Part shown: positions 1 to 8,000 of the stretch, piece after piece | Numbering within the stretch: the first letter of the stretch is position 1 | Layout: each line of letters opens with the position of its first letter | DNA from: Streptomyces zaomyceticus | GTDB lineage: Bacteria; Actinomycetota; Actinomycetes; Streptomycetales; Streptomycetaceae | Assembly: GCF_014656215.1 (NCBI RefSeq) | Contig: NZ_BNBZ01000005.1 | Span: 62,001 to 126,000, forward strand | Direction of reading: 5' to 3' | Length of the DNA stretch: 64,000 nt | Notes under the pieces: model-generated | What the model was told of the DNA's origin: nothing | What the model saw: only the letters and a program-made list of their open reading frames with translations | The model's database searches: none | Made by a program: the position numbers and the translations under genes

Positions 1-2547
1 TGTGCCGTCTGTGCCGTCCGTGGCGTCCGGGCCGATCTCCGCCAGGAGCGTGTGCCATCGGGCCGCCGAATCCTCCCCGAGCCCCGGGAGCCCCGTCGCG
101 CGGACGGCACCGTCGCGCACGGTGAACGCCACGCCGGTGTCCGCACCCGGCACCAGGTACACCACCGGTCCGGCGGCCGGGACGAGGGCAGCCGAGGCGC
201 CCGTCCGGGCCGCCGCCTCGGTGTCCGCACCGGCTCCGGCTCCGGCCCCCGCGTCCGCCATCCGCAGCCGCTCGGCGAGCAGCAGCGCGCGGGTCCGCTC
301 CAGTCTGACGACCGCGCCCTCGGCGTCACCGCCCCGCCAGGACGCGAGGGCGACGGCGGCCGGCAGTCCGCGTGAGGTGCGCAGCCAGGTCTCCTTGGCC
401 GAACGGTGCCCCTGCCCGGCCACGAGTCGGCCCACCGCCTCCTCGGCCAGGTCGAAGGCGGCGACGGCCTCGGACCACCGCCCCCTCCGGGCCTCCCACG
501 CCCCCCACTCCATCGCCCCTTCGGCGGCGGCTGCCGGATGACGTTCCCGGGCCGTCTCGTACGCCTCCCGGTAGTGGTCCCGCGCCGCCCGAGCGTCCTC
601 GGAGGCGCCGGTGAGGTCGTGCCGTACGCGGGCGAGACCGGCGAGCGCGAACACGCACGACACCCGGGCCCGGGCCTCCGGTTCGGTGTCCCGGAGGGCC
701 GTCGTGGCATGGCCGATGGCCTCGTCCACCGGCGCGGGCCGACCGGAGAACTCGCCCTGGGCGCCCAGGGCGAGGGCGAGTCCGAGCCGTGCGTCGGCGG
801 CCGGTCCGGAGGTCGGCGGCAGCAGGGTGAGAGCCTCGCGCTGGGCCGCCACGGCCCGCGAGAGCACCGCCGGGTCCGAGGTCGCCTCGAAGCGCGCCTG
901 CAGGGCGTGGCCGAGATTGATCAGTACGGCTCCCCGTTCGGCAGGCTCCGCGGGCAGGGCCGCCGCCGTGGTCAGGCGCTCGACGGCCTCGTCCAGGTCG
1001 TCGGGGACACCGCGCCGGTCGTAGCGCTGGTGCAGGGCGACCCCCAGTCCGCTGTGCGCGCCCACCGTGTGCGGCGTCACCGGGTTTCGGGTGTCGACGG
1101 CCTCGCGCCAGTGCTCGACGGCCTCGTCGAGATCGGTCATACGGCCCCGGGCCAGGAACCGTTCGTAGAGACCGACGGCCAGGTTCGTCACCGTTCGGGG
1201 CCGGTCGGGGGCCCCGCCGGGATCCTCCAGGACCCGGCGCAGCAGGGCCACCGCGCGGTCGAGGGCGAGGGGGTCGGAGGTCAGCGGACCCAGCCGTACG
1301 AGCGCACTGGCCCAGGCGTCCCAGAACGAGGTGGCGAGCCGCCCCGTCTCCGGCACGTGCGGAGCCACGGCCTCCAGGGTGCGGCAGGCCTCGACGAGTT
1401 CGGCGAGGTCACCGCCGAGTGCGTGCAGCGCGACACGGGCCTCGGCTTCGGCAGCACCCGCGGTGACCGAGAGAGCGGCCTTCGCCGCGGTGTCCGTCCT
1501 CGCCCCGGACGCCAGGAGCACCGCGCGATCGAGAAGTCGGGCGCCGTCGGCGGCGCCGGGCGCGCACTCGCGCAGGATCACGGCGAGATTGACGGCGGCC
1601 CCCGCCCGCGCCGGAGACGCGGCCGGCAGCCCGTCCACCGCCCGCTCCATGGCGGACCTGGCCTCGTCCAGATCCTCGCGCGCCCCGGTCATGCGGTACC
1701 GCTCGAATCGGGCGAGCCCCAGGTTGACCGCGTGTGCGGCGGGATGCTCCATCACCGCGAGGGGACACGAGGGATCGAGCAGGCCGATCACCCTGTCGAG
1801 GTCCGCCACCGACTTCGTCCACTGCGCCCGGGTCAGGAGAGTGCGTGCGAGCCCCTTCTCCGGGGCCGCGCGGAGCGCCGGATCCTCCCCGGCGAGGTGC
1901 AGCGCCTGGTTCGAGCGGCGGAGGGAATCCTCCAGCAGGTCCGTGTCGTGGGCGAGTTCGGACCGTTCGCGCAGGCTTTCGGCGAGGACGTCGAGGACGA
2001 AGATCCGGGTGTCGAGGTCCTCCGGATCGATGTCCCCGTCACCGGCCGCCGACAGTTCCGCCTCGATGACGCGGCTCGCCGTGACCAGGTCCTCCCGACC
2101 GCCCGTCGCCGTGAACCGGTCGACGAGACAGCGCCCGATGTGCCCGGCGATGAGCAGTCCGGGCCAGGAGCCCTCGTCGACCTTGTCGATCGCTTCCTCC
2201 AGGAGCGGCAACGCCTCCTGGATGTCGCCGAGTTCGCCCTGCGCGAGGAAGCGTGAGTGCAGCGCGTTCGCGAGCCGGAAGAGCGCGTCGGGCCACTCGT
2301 CGGACTCCTCGTCGAGCTCGCCCACGGCCTGGCGGAAGTGATGGACCGCGCTGTCGCGGTCCCCGAGCCGCTCGCAGACCGCCCCCACCAGCGCGTACCA
2401 GAGCTGACGGTCCTCCTCCTCGGAGAGCTCCGGGGGCGGCCCGACGGCCGCCCGATCGCGTACCGGGCCGAGTATGCGCCGCGTCAGCTCCCGACTCGGT
2501 ACCGGAAGCTCCATCAACTCCGCCAAGGACAGGGCACCTTCGACCAC
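1..2547 (-). CDS. Large TPR-repeat protein, C-terminus beyond window edge
   Basis: The minus-strand frame is open for 849 codons and runs off the left edge, so only the N-terminal part is seen. It begins at a GTG preceded by a GGGGGAG ribosome site about 7 bases upstream. Helix-pair repeats with small residues at the packing positions run through the whole visible part, for example LWYALVGAVCERLGD and FERYRMTGAREDLDEA, which is TPR-like. Third codon positions are almost all G or C in this frame only. Streptomyces has many large TPR proteins that end in a CHAT caspase-like domain. The size would fit that group, but the catalytic end is outside the window, so this is only a possibility. It is probably a cytoplasmic protein-interaction scaffold. 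Confidence 0.8.
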   Translation of the reverse strand, partial: MVEGALSLAELMELPVPSRELTRRILGPVRDRAAVGPPPELSEEEDRQLWYALVGAVCERLGDRDSAVHHFRQAVGELDEESDEWPDALFRLANALHSRFLAQGELGDIQEALPLLEEAIDKVDEGSWPGLLIAGHIGRCLVDRFTATGGREDLVTASRVIEAELSAAGDGDIDPEDLDTRIFVLDVLAESLRERSELAHDTDLLEDSLRRSNQALHLAGEDPALRAAPEKGLARTLLTRAQWTKSVADLDRVIGLLDPSCPLAVMEHPAAHAVNLGLARFERYRMTGAREDLDEARSAMERAVDGLPAASPARAGAAVNLAVILRECAPGAADGARLLDRAVLLASGARTDTAAKAALSVTAGAAEAEARVALHALGGDLAELVEACRTLEAVAPHVPETGRLATSFWDAWASALVRLGPLTSDPLALDRAVALLRRVLEDPGGAPDRPRTVTNLAVGLYERFLARGRMTDLDEAVEHWREAVDTRNPVTPHTVGAHSGLGVALHQRYDRRGVPDDLDEAVERLTTAAALPAEPAERGAVLINLGHALQARFEATSDPAVLSRAVAAQREALTLLPPTSGPAADARLGLALALGAQGEFSGRPAPVDEAIGHATTALRDTEPEARARVSCVFALAGLARVRHDLTGASEDARAARDHYREAYETARERHPAAAAEGAMEWGAWEARRGRWSEAVAAFDLAEEAVGRLVAGQGHRSAKETWLRTSRGLPAAVALASWRGGDAEGAVVRLERTRALLLAERLRMADAGAGAGAGADTEAAARTGASAALVPAAGPVVYLVPGADTGVAFTVRDGAVRATGLPGLGEDSAARWHTLLAEIGPDATDGTDGT

Positions 2548-2712
2548 TCGACTGCTCCCCCGGGATGCGGCTCCATGACGGGGCAGACCGGCGCTCCGTG
2601 CTGCCCCCGCGCGCCGAGCCTGTCCATGATCTCGGCGACGAAACGTCGGGGCGGGCTCGGGCGGCGGAGGGATGCCCGGTCGGTGGACGGGGCGTGGCGT
2701 CGGCGGAACGGC

Positions 2713-3246
2713 CTACGGTCGCGCTGCCGGCGGTGCTGCCTCCGCCGGATGTGCCGGCACGGCCGCCCGAAGGTCTTCGGCGGCTTCGGCGGCGCTGTAC
2801 GACGACGCGAAGGTGAAGGCGCGCGGGGACGGCCCGTGTGCCCGGAGGTCCGCGAGTCGTTCCAGGGCCTCGGTCACGGTCGGGATGTGCCCGGCGGGGA
2901 TCCACCAGAGCACCAGGTGGGCCTCGACGTGCCGTTCGAACCATTCGCGCCGCCGCCGCATCACCTCCAGGTGGCCGCTGCGGTACGCGAAGTCCCACAG
3001 GGCTTCCTGGTTCTCCCACACCGACAGGTTGACGATGACGTTCTCACCCGCGGGGCGCAGGCCGGTCGCGTCGGCCTCACCCTCCTCCACCAGCCGCCAT
3101 ACGAAGCCGGGCGTGCCGTCGGCGGCGGCGTTGACCGGGTCGAGCATCTCGACGAACGGAGCGATGCGCGGGTCGTCGAAGGGGTGGAGGAGCGTGGCGA
3201 CGTTGAGCTGGGCCAGGTGCGCGGCGGGATGCGGGGATGCGGTCAT
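2713..3246 (-). CDS. DUF3291 family protein
   Basis: This 177-residue protein matches the DUF3291 pattern: an N-terminal HLAQLNVA strand, a central FVWRLVEEGEADATG segment, VIVNLSVWENQEAL, FAYRSGH and a WWIPAGH segment near residue 130. DUF3291 proteins have an antibiotic-monooxygenase-like ferredoxin fold, and their reaction is unknown. The ATG follows a GGGATGAGG ribosome site. The gene lies 32 bases downstream of the SufR/ArsR-like regulator on the same strand. One copy of an operator-like repeat (3272-3300) covers a TTGACA just upstream of it. It is therefore probably a target of that regulator, either as an operon member or from its own promoter. The C-terminal tail is Ala/Pro-rich. Confidence 0.85.
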   Translation of the reverse strand: MTASPHPAAHLAQLNVATLLHPFDDPRIAPFVEMLDPVNAAADGTPGFVWRLVEEGEADATGLRPAGENVIVNLSVWENQEALWDFAYRSGHLEVMRRRREWFERHVEAHLVLWWIPAGHIPTVTEALERLADLRAHGPSPRAFTFASSYSAAEAAEDLRAAVPAHPAEAAPPAARP

Positions 3247-3271
3247 GGCCTCATCCCAGCACGGGCCGGTT

Positions 3272-3300
3272 TTCTATGTCAATCATCATTGTTTTTAGAA
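3272..3300. promoter_or_regulatory. Operator-like imperfect palindrome, copy 1
   Basis: This 29-bp element has TTCTA and TAGAA ends and internal CAAT and ATTG half-sites. It covers the stop codon of the regulator gene and a TTGACA (minus strand, 3277-3282) upstream of the DUF3291 gene. It matches a 30-bp element upstream of the regulator gene at 23 of 29 aligned positions, in inverted orientation. The best reading is a binding site for the regulator encoded between the two copies. Confidence 0.6.
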
Positions 3301-3974
3301 GCATCGACCACCACGCAACACTCCCCGGGCCGGGCGTCCATACGGGCGCGTACGGGGCCGTCCGTGCCGAGCAGCCCCTCCAGGAGTGCCAGATTCATGC
3401 CGCACACGAGCGGCGGGAAGCGCTCGGCGACGGCGTGGAAGGGGCAGTTGCGCATACGGACGACACGCGCGGCCGCCCCGGCGGAGTCCGCGTCCTCGGG
3501 GCCCCCGATGTCCTCCAGGTGCGGTTCGTAGCCGCGGGCGGCCAGCATCTTCATGGCCTCTTCGAGGTCTCCGCAGGGCGCCGCCGAGCCCCGCAGCGAC
3601 TCGCCCCGGCGGCGCGCGGCAGCGCAGAGGCCGGCGTCGAGCCCGGCCTGCTCGGCGGCCTCGGCGAGCAGCTCGGCGGCGGTGCGGTAGTCGCGGGCGG
3701 GCAGGGACACCGACCGCTCGGCCTTCGTCCTCGTGTACACCTTGGCGGGACGGCCCGCCCCCGGCCCCGAGCGGCCCGTCAGCCGGCGGCTGCCGCTCTC
3801 CAGGAGCCCGGCCTCGGTCAGTCTGTCCAGATGGTGCGCGGCGAGCGTGCGCGCGACCCCGGTCGCCTCGGCGGCCTCGTTGCGGCCGACCTCGCGGCCC
3901 TGGGCGGCCACGTACTCGTACAGGCGGCGCCGCACCGGATCCTGCAGCATGGCGATCGCTTCGATGTGCTCCAT
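3279..3974 (-). CDS. SufR/ArsR-like winged-helix regulator with C-terminal cysteines
   Basis: This 231-residue protein starts with a winged-helix domain (DPVRRRLYEYVA, then VARTLAAHHLDRLTEAGLLES, then a GRPAKVYT wing). A C-terminal domain carries NCPFHAVAERFPPLVCGMN and a final ECCVVVDA. This architecture is that of COG2345 regulators related to SufR, where C-terminal cysteines bind an iron-sulfur cluster. Four cysteines are in suitable places, so a metal or Fe-S sensor is a reasonable inference, not proven. It starts at an ATG only six bases below a TAGAAT -10-like sequence, so the transcript may be nearly leaderless. Matching operator-like repeats flank the gene, which suggests autoregulation and control of the DUF3291 gene. 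Confidence 0.82.
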   Translation of the reverse strand: MEHIEAIAMLQDPVRRRLYEYVAAQGREVGRNEAAEATGVARTLAAHHLDRLTEAGLLESGSRRLTGRSGPGAGRPAKVYTRTKAERSVSLPARDYRTAAELLAEAAEQAGLDAGLCAAARRRGESLRGSAAPCGDLEEAMKMLAARGYEPHLEDIGGPEDADSAGAAARVVRMRNCPFHAVAERFPPLVCGMNLALLEGLLGTDGPVRARMDARPGECCVVVDASKNNDD

Positions 3975-3981
3975 CCGGTCA

Positions 3982-4011
3982 TTCTAGGAACAACGTGGAT
4001 TGGAGATAGAA
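3982..4011. promoter_or_regulatory. Operator-like imperfect palindrome, copy 2, upstream of regulator
   Basis: Read on the minus strand, this 30-bp element has the same TTCTAT...CAAT...GTTG...TAGAA arrangement as 3272-3300. It contains the putative -10 hexamer TAGAAT of the regulator gene, so a bound protein would block that promoter. The two copies point toward each other across the gene. Confidence 0.6.
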
Positions 4012-4069
4012 GGTCGGCCTTTTCGAGGCCCCCCGGGCGCGCCCGTGCCGTCGGGCGGCGTCCGCGCCG

Positions 4070-4696
4070 TCAGGCGGCGTCCGCGAGGAGGCGCTCCAGC
4101 GGGCGCGGCACGCGTGCGGGTTCGAGGTCCTCCACGAGGGCCCGTGCGTACTGTGCCTTCCGGCCGCTGTGCGTGCCCAGGAAGCGCCGCAGCTGCTGTT
4201 CCACGGTGCGCTCCCGCTGGGCGGGCTGCTTCTGGAAGGTGCGGAACGCGCGCAGCTCACCCTGCTCGTCGACGACCCGCTGAACGGAGTCGGTGCCGAG
4301 CGCGCGGATCAGCTCGTCCTCGAGATCCGCCTCGCAGACGTGGAAGGTGCCGAAGCCGAGCCCCGCCTGTTCGAGGCTGCGCCGGAAGTGGGGCTCCTCG
4401 CGGATGTCGACGAGACCCGCCAGCCGGAGCCCGAGGCCCTGCGGGCCGAAGAGGACGACGAACTTCCCGATGCTCGTCGCGCCGCCCAGGGGCACGACGG
4501 CGACCCCTTCCGCGGCGAGGTCCCGGCCTCGGCGGGCGGCGAGCGCGTCGACGGCGGCCACGTCGCTGACGCCTTCCACGAGGACGACCGTGCTCAGCCC
4601 ACCGGCCAGCTCCCGCGCCGTCGGAGCGGCGTGCGTTCCACCGGCCGCCCACTCGACTGCCGCCCGAACGAAGCGTCTTGTGTCATCCGCGGTCAT
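4070..4696 (-). CDS. Stand-alone TOPRIM-domain protein (OLD-like)
   Basis: The 208-residue protein begins MTADDTRRFVRAAVEW. It carries a TOPRIM signature: TVVLVEGVSDVAAVDALA (glutamate motif) near residue 40 and CEADLEDELI (acidic motif) near residue 120. Such TOPRIM folds occur in OLD-family nucleases, primases and topoisomerases. Here no ABC-type ATPase domain is attached, and no ATPase gene lies next door, so it is an orphan TOPRIM protein of unknown substrate. I chose the ATG at 4696 because it follows a GAGAGA ribosome site. A longer frame upstream would run through the neighbouring secreted gene in another phase and is not credible. Confidence 0.75.
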   Translation of the reverse strand: MTADDTRRFVRAAVEWAAGGTHAAPTARELAGGLSTVVLVEGVSDVAAVDALAARRGRDLAAEGVAVVPLGGATSIGKFVVLFGPQGLGLRLAGLVDIREEPHFRRSLEQAGLGFGTFHVCEADLEDELIRALGTDSVQRVVDEQGELRAFRTFQKQPAQRERTVEQQLRRFLGTHSGRKAQYARALVEDLEPARVPRPLERLLADAA

Positions 4697-4878
4697 GAAG
4701 GCGTCTCTCGGGGAGGGGCGGGCGATGAACGGCGGTGCTGCCCACGCTCGTCGCGGCGCGCGGATCGCGGGAGAAGGCCGGGCGCCATCACCCGGAACGC
4801 GCCCGCCGTGATCCATGCTCCCCTCGCGACGGAACCCGGACAAGCGATTTACGCCCGGATTCCGGGGCCCGGACGTGG

Positions 4879-4914
4879 GAAGGGCCTCCCGGTGGTCGTT
4901 CCGGGAGGCCCTTC
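4879..4914. terminator. 14-bp hairpin terminator
   Basis: A perfect 14-bp inverted repeat (GAAGGGCCTCCCGG and its complement) encloses an 8-base loop. It lies 48 bases past the stop of the secreted SH3-like gene on the minus strand. There is no long T-run, as is usual for Streptomyces terminators. Confidence 0.75.
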
Positions 4915-4962
4915 TCGGGTGGGCGGCGCGGCTGCTCCGTACCGGAGCGGCGCGGCCGATCG

Positions 4963-5343
4963 CTACGGCAGCACGTACGTACCGCACTTGATGGCGACCC
5001 AGGCGCGGGTGCCGCCGTTGTTCACCGGCAGCCAGGTGTTGTAGGAGCTGCCGCCGGTGGTGCAGGTGTAGCTGCTGCCCGTGATGACTCCCGTGCAGCT
5101 GGAGATCCAGCAGGGGATCGAGTCGTGGCCGCTCGAACCGGCGCAGCTGCCGTTGCGGTTGTAGAGCGTGCGCACGATCGCGGAGGACGTCGTCGCGTTC
5201 GCCCGCACGTTCAGCTTGCAGTACACCTGCGTCGGCGCGGCGTAGCCGCCCGCGGCGGCGGGCGCGGCGGTGGCGGTACCCGCCGCGCCCAACAGGGCGA
5301 GCAGCATTCCGGAGACGAGGGCCAGGAAGCGCAGAGCACGCAT
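4963..5343 (-). CDS. Small secreted SH3-like protein with six cysteines
   Basis: This 126-residue protein opens with a clear Sec signal peptide (MRALRFLALVSGMLLALL, cleavage likely after TATA). The mature part contains a bacterial SH3-like segment (YCKLNVRANATTSSAIV) and six cysteines. The even number suggests three disulfides in an extracellular protein. No catalytic motif is seen. SH3b domains often bind peptidoglycan or other wall polymers, so a wall-associated or secreted binding role is plausible. The ATG follows an AAAGGA ribosome site. A strong hairpin follows the stop, so it is probably transcribed alone. Confidence 0.82.
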   Translation of the reverse strand: MRALRFLALVSGMLLALLGAAGTATAAPAAAGGYAAPTQVYCKLNVRANATTSSAIVRTLYNRNGSCAGSSGHDSIPCWISSCTGVITGSSYTCTTGGSSYNTWLPVNNGGTRAWVAIKCGTYVLP

Positions 5344-5408
5344 GGCTGAGTCCTTTCACGTCGAGCGCGCTTCCCCGGACCGGTCGATGAACACGGCGAA
5401 GCCACGCC

Positions 5409-5429
5409 GACCTCCCCCGATGAGAGGTC
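5409..5429 (-). promoter_or_regulatory. Possible MerR-style inverted repeat upstream of SH3-like gene
   Basis: The arms GACCTC and GAGGTC are separated by nine bases. On the minus strand the site overlaps a TTGACC sequence about 80 bases upstream of the SH3-like start codon. The arrangement resembles MerR-family operators, but no good -10 hexamer follows and no MerR gene is adjacent. Confidence 0.25.
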
Positions 5430-5542
5430 AAGATCAACATTATGAGGGGGTGTGGAACCGCGACGGCCCGGCAGGGGTCGGCAACCTTGCCGAAAAGGCC
5501 CACTCGTCCCACGCCCGAACAGTGGCGCGGCCCGGACACCCC

Positions 5543-7954
5543 CTACGACAGGACCGCCACCACAGGAAACGGCCGGACACTCCAGCCCGCGCGTCCCGCC
5601 GCCCGCACGCTCGTGAGTGCCGCCTGTACCTCGCCCGCGAGTGCGATCGGGTCGCCCGTCGGCGTCGTCGGGTAGGGCACGCGGCCGCGGGCCCACGCGT
5701 CGTCCCGCGCGAACCAGTCCTGGGCGACCGGCGCGGTGCCGTGCACCAGGGCGGTGTCGAGGCTCGCGAAGTAGGCGGCCCAGCGCGGCGCGTACACGTC
5801 CTGTACCAGTCCGGACCACTCACGGTTGGCGTAGTCGTGCAGGCCGGCCGACTCGCTCGGTCCCCGATCGGCCCACGTGGTGAGGATCGAGCGGGCGTCG
5901 TACTCCAGCCGGTCGCTCTCCGCCGCGTCGCCGCCCCACGCGCGTGCGTCGGCGAGCCAGGGCCCGACGAGGAACCGCCGGTCGGAGGCGACCAGCCGCC
6001 CGAGCAGCTTCTCGTCCGCGCCCCACTCCCGTACCAGCGCCCGGAAGCCGTCGAGGTTCCTGGCCTCGTACGCGGTCTTGATACGGGGCAGCAGGACCCG
6101 GGCGCGGTTCGTGAGCGCCTGTCGTGCCACGTCCACGAGGTCGAAGCGGTACGCGTCCGTGGCCCGCAGTTCCGGCGCCACCCGCAGCAGTTCCGTGAGG
6201 GCCCGCTCGACCGTGGCGCCGTCGTACCGCATCTCCTTCGGGCTCCACCGCGCGGCGGTGGCCGCCGTCAGGCTCGGCCGGGCGGCGAAGAGGCTGTCCT
6301 GCGGCTCGCTCCAGGTGCCGGACCGCATGCTGTACGGGCCGAGGCGCAGCTCCTCCCAGGCAGCGGCCGCATGCGGGTCCGCACCGCCGTAGCGCCGGGC
6401 GGCGTACGAGGCGAACCAGCTCTTCTGGTCGATGGGGCCCGGCTGCCAGGCGAGTTCGGTGAAGAGGTCGAAGGCGGCGGGGTTCCCGCCGGTGCCCTCG
6501 GGGAGGTAGGCGATACCGCGCAGCGCGCTGTCCGGCTCGGCGAGCAGGCTGGGGAAGCGGCTCACCCACGCGCCGGTGTTCGCGCCCAGACTGGTGTGGC
6601 CGCCGAAGTTGGGGATCGTGCCGAAGGCGTACGGCGTGCCGCCCCATGCCGTCTCGCGGTCGAGCCCGTCGTAACGGTCGGAGAGGCCGTCGACGATCAG
6701 CACCCGACGGCGGTCGACGCCGTTCAGGAGCTGCGGGGTCGGGTTGAGCTGCCAGCCGAGCATGACCCAGGTGGCACCGGGACGCGCGGTCTCCAGGGCC
6801 CGCTGGACGGCTCCCGCGGCCGCGGTGACGTCGACGCTTCCCGGCGACCCGCCCTCGTGCAGCAGGTCCATCTTGAACATGTCGCTGTTCCCGAACCGCT
6901 CCCGCTGGTGACGGTAGTAGGCCTCCGCGAGCCGGGGGAAGACCGGTCCGGTCGGATCCAGCCAGTCGGGCCGGTCGAAGCCCACCCATCGCCCCTGCGG
7001 GACGGTGACCGCGTCCCGGTTCCGCGCGGTGAAGTCCGGTGGCACCGTGCCGAAGAAGCCCGGCAGCACGGGTGTCATCCCCAGCGAACGGAGGTGCTGT
7101 GCGATCCGGCCGCCCAGCGCCGCGCGCTCCTCGATCAAACGCTCGGAGACCGGCCCGCCGAACCGCGACAGGTTCTGCAGCAGCCACCAGCCCTGATGGG
7201 CCGGCGCGGGGATCCAGTCGCGCAGTTCCGCGGCGCTGTAGCCGAACTCCTGGAGCGCCCGGTAGTACGGGTACTCGGCCCCCGTCGGGACGAAGACCTC
7301 GTTGACGCCGTGCAGGGCCATCAGGTCGATCTGATGCCGGTAGGCGGTGAAGTCCCGGTAGGAGCCGGAGTATCCCTCGTCGGTGTCGTTGAGGGCGTAG
7401 CGGTGGGGTACGGCCGCCGACCGCGTGATGGTCCCGGTGACCGCCGGGAGCGTCTCCGGCAGCCGCTCGACACTGCTGCCGGGCCATCCGATGTCGACCC
7501 CGGCGACCCGCTCCAGGTACCAGCCGACGCCGGTGAGGAGAGTGGCCGGCGAGGTGCCCCGTACCACGATCGACCCGGCCCCGCCCGTGACGGAGAAGTG
7601 GTCGCCCGAGGCGGCCTTCTCGACGGCGACCAGCGTGAACTGCGCCGACCGGGAGGGCAGCAGGCGATTCAGGCTCGCCCGGGCGGGCGCCGGATCGAAG
7701 GCGTCGGACGGGGCGAGGGCCGCCGCGGGGGTGAGGACGGCAGAGGGGCCGAGGGCTGCCGAAGGAAGAACGGGAGCAGGGGGTGGTGCGGCCGCGGAGG
7801 CGGTGGTGCCCGGAAGCGACGGCAGCCCGGGCGCGGCCGCCGCCACGGCGGCGAGCACCATGGCGGCGAGGACGGTCCGGCGGCGCGGGCCGAGAACGGT
7901 ACGAGGGCGGGGCGGGAGGACGGTACGGCATCGAACGATCGGGCGGCGGCCCAT
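5543..7954 (-). CDS. Secreted alpha-N-acetylglucosaminidase, GH89 (NAGLU family)
   Basis: The 803-residue protein has an arginine-rich N-terminus followed by a hydrophobic segment (TVLAAMVLAAVAAAAPG), a likely Sec or Tat-like export signal. Next come a NAGLU N-terminal domain (about 90-180), a TIM barrel (about 185-520) and a helical C-terminal domain. Family-typical segments include LMALHGVNEVFVPTGAEYPY near 211-230. The two catalytic glutamates of GH89 correspond by position to E367 (LLHEGGSPG) and E486 (YLPEGTGGNP). The enzyme should remove terminal alpha-linked N-acetylglucosamine outside the cell. The ATG follows GGGAG. It lies 46 bases after the DHA2 transporter gene on the same strand and may be cotranscribed. 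Confidence 0.9.
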   Translation of the reverse strand: MGRRPIVRCRTVLPPRPRTVLGPRRRTVLAAMVLAAVAAAAPGLPSLPGTTASAAAPPPAPVLPSAALGPSAVLTPAAALAPSDAFDPAPARASLNRLLPSRSAQFTLVAVEKAASGDHFSVTGGAGSIVVRGTSPATLLTGVGWYLERVAGVDIGWPGSSVERLPETLPAVTGTITRSAAVPHRYALNDTDEGYSGSYRDFTAYRHQIDLMALHGVNEVFVPTGAEYPYYRALQEFGYSAAELRDWIPAPAHQGWWLLQNLSRFGGPVSERLIEERAALGGRIAQHLRSLGMTPVLPGFFGTVPPDFTARNRDAVTVPQGRWVGFDRPDWLDPTGPVFPRLAEAYYRHQRERFGNSDMFKMDLLHEGGSPGSVDVTAAAGAVQRALETARPGATWVMLGWQLNPTPQLLNGVDRRRVLIVDGLSDRYDGLDRETAWGGTPYAFGTIPNFGGHTSLGANTGAWVSRFPSLLAEPDSALRGIAYLPEGTGGNPAAFDLFTELAWQPGPIDQKSWFASYAARRYGGADPHAAAAWEELRLGPYSMRSGTWSEPQDSLFAARPSLTAATAARWSPKEMRYDGATVERALTELLRVAPELRATDAYRFDLVDVARQALTNRARVLLPRIKTAYEARNLDGFRALVREWGADEKLLGRLVASDRRFLVGPWLADARAWGGDAAESDRLEYDARSILTTWADRGPSESAGLHDYANREWSGLVQDVYAPRWAAYFASLDTALVHGTAPVAQDWFARDDAWARGRVPYPTTPTGDPIALAGEVQAALTSVRAAGRAGWSVRPFPVVAVLS

Positions 7955-8000
7955 ATGGCTCCCTGCTCGGAGGAGGAGAACGCTGCATGCGGAAGACGGG

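Noticed and set aside
406..2256. Long plus-strand open frame opposite the TPR gene
   Set aside because: It is the antisense of the minus-strand TPR gene. Its product is low-complexity Gly/Arg/Val-rich with no start site, and the GC3 pattern belongs to the other strand.
4070..5539. Fusion of the TOPRIM protein with 280 upstream residues
   Set aside because: The upstream part overlaps the well-supported secreted SH3-like gene and its terminator in another frame, and it is compositionally non-coding.
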